NCBI GenBank assembly: GCA_001544595.2
Contig: FCOH02000022.1
Location: 1-64,000, forward strand
Reading direction: 5' to 3'
From: Caballeronia peredens
GTDB taxonomy: Bacteria; Pseudomonadota; Gammaproteobacteria; Burkholderiales; Burkholderiaceae
Length of the DNA stretch: 64,000 nt
Shown: positions 63,666-64,000 of the stretch, piece by piece
Position numbering within the stretch: the stretch's first letter is position 1
Layout: each line of letters opens with the position of its first letter
Notes under the pieces: generated by a model
What the model was told of the DNA's origin: nothing
Seen by the model: the letters and a program-made list of their open reading frames with translations, nothing else
Databases searched by the model: none
Translations under genes and position numbers: made by a program

Positions 63666-64000
63666 CGCTTGATCCTGCGCGAAGGCTGCGGCGCGCGCCA
63701 GCCGAGTTCCTCGGAGATCGAGCGCGCCTCGCGCTGCACGACGGGAATCAGTTCTTCCATGCGCTCGTGCGGCATATAAGGAATCGTGCTCGCCACCGAC
63801 AGCGCCGCGACGATCGCGCCCGACGCATCGCGCACGGGCGCCGCGACGCAACGGATCGATGCTTCGTTCTCTTCGAGATCGAAGGTGAAGCCGCCTTGCG
63901 AGTAGCGCGTCATGCGTTGCAGGAAGGTGTCGAAGTCGGGGCGGTTGTCGGGCTTGAAACTCATGTTCGCGAGCGCGCGGTGCGACGCTTCGAGCAGCTT
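63662..64000 (-). CDS. IclR-family transcriptional regulator, 5' part outside window
   Basis: C-terminal 112 residues of an IclR protein; the helix-turn-helix lies beyond the window. The effector domain shows FDLEENEASIRCVAAPVRDASGAIVAALSVASTIPYM in outline, typical of the family, and ends with an Arg/Lys tail. It overlaps dgoK by four bases and so probably controls this sugar operon, likely responding to a galactose-pathway intermediate. Confidence 0.88.
   Translation of the reverse strand, partial: KLLEASHRALANMSFKPDNRPDFDTFLQRMTRYSQGGFTFDLEENEASIRCVAAPVRDASGAIVAALSVASTIPYMPHERMEELIPVVQREARSISEELGWRAPQPSRRIKR

Overview
The window is GC-rich chromosomal DNA of a Burkholderiaceae member, most like Paraburkholderia or Caballeronia. 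Three things support this: gene orders typical of that family (lptD-surA-pdxA-rsmA facing amgK-murU; fur facing bamE-dapB-exbBD-leuS-lptE-holA), an Entner-Doudoroff gluconate operon with a divergent hexR, and a Burkholderia-type intergenic inverted repeat. I saw no rRNA, tRNA, CRISPR array, transposase or phage gene. Most of the window is chromosomal housekeeping; the accessory flavour is at the left end and in a few intergenic gaps.

Layout. 1-5.2 kb: a trimeric autotransporter adhesin (cut by the window start) downstream of a TPR/O-GlcNAc-transferase-like glycosyltransferase, both preceded by AT-richer DNA dense in a TCCGAT/ATCGGA word. 5.3-11.8 kb: a small secreted NTF2-like protein, a WYL regulator, and a YhaN/YhaO (SbcCD-like) ATPase/nuclease pair. 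12-21.4 kb: outer-membrane assembly (lptD, surA), pdxA, rsmA, then amgK-murU peptidoglycan recycling and purB. 21.5-27.5 kb: edd-eda-gntP-gntK with divergent hexR and two HexR-like operators. 27.5-37.4 kb: hemJ, proA, holA, lptE, leuS, exbD, exbB, dapB, bamE and divergent fur.

37.5-41.4 kb: a dctA-alc-allA ureide operon facing an FCD-type GntR regulator, with GGTCnGACC palindromes between them. 41.4-46.7 kb: gap and tkt (central carbon metabolism), a VOC protein and rsmE. 46.8-48.3 kb: an RNase Sa-like secreted lipoprotein with a barstar-family inhibitor, then a gap holding a candidate structured small RNA with its own terminator. 48.3-53.7 kb: maeB, thiL-pgpA-pncC, pyrF. 53.8-64 kb: a galactose/arabinose module (IclR regulator, dgoK, dgoA, SDR, araFGH-type importer, SDR, lactonase, aldose epimerase), interrupted after araH by a long inverted repeat.

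The sugar genes fit together. Gluconate enters by GntP, is phosphorylated by GntK, and is split through Edd/Eda to pyruvate and glyceraldehyde-3-phosphate, which Gap and Tkt process. The right-hand cluster fits import of D-galactose/L-arabinose, epimerisation, oxidation, lactone opening and, after a dehydratase not seen here, DgoK/DgoA cleavage. The least explained items are the RNase lipoprotein/barstar pair, the candidate RNA at 48.0-48.2 kb, the TCCGAT-rich upstream regions and the 56.7-57.4 kb repeat.
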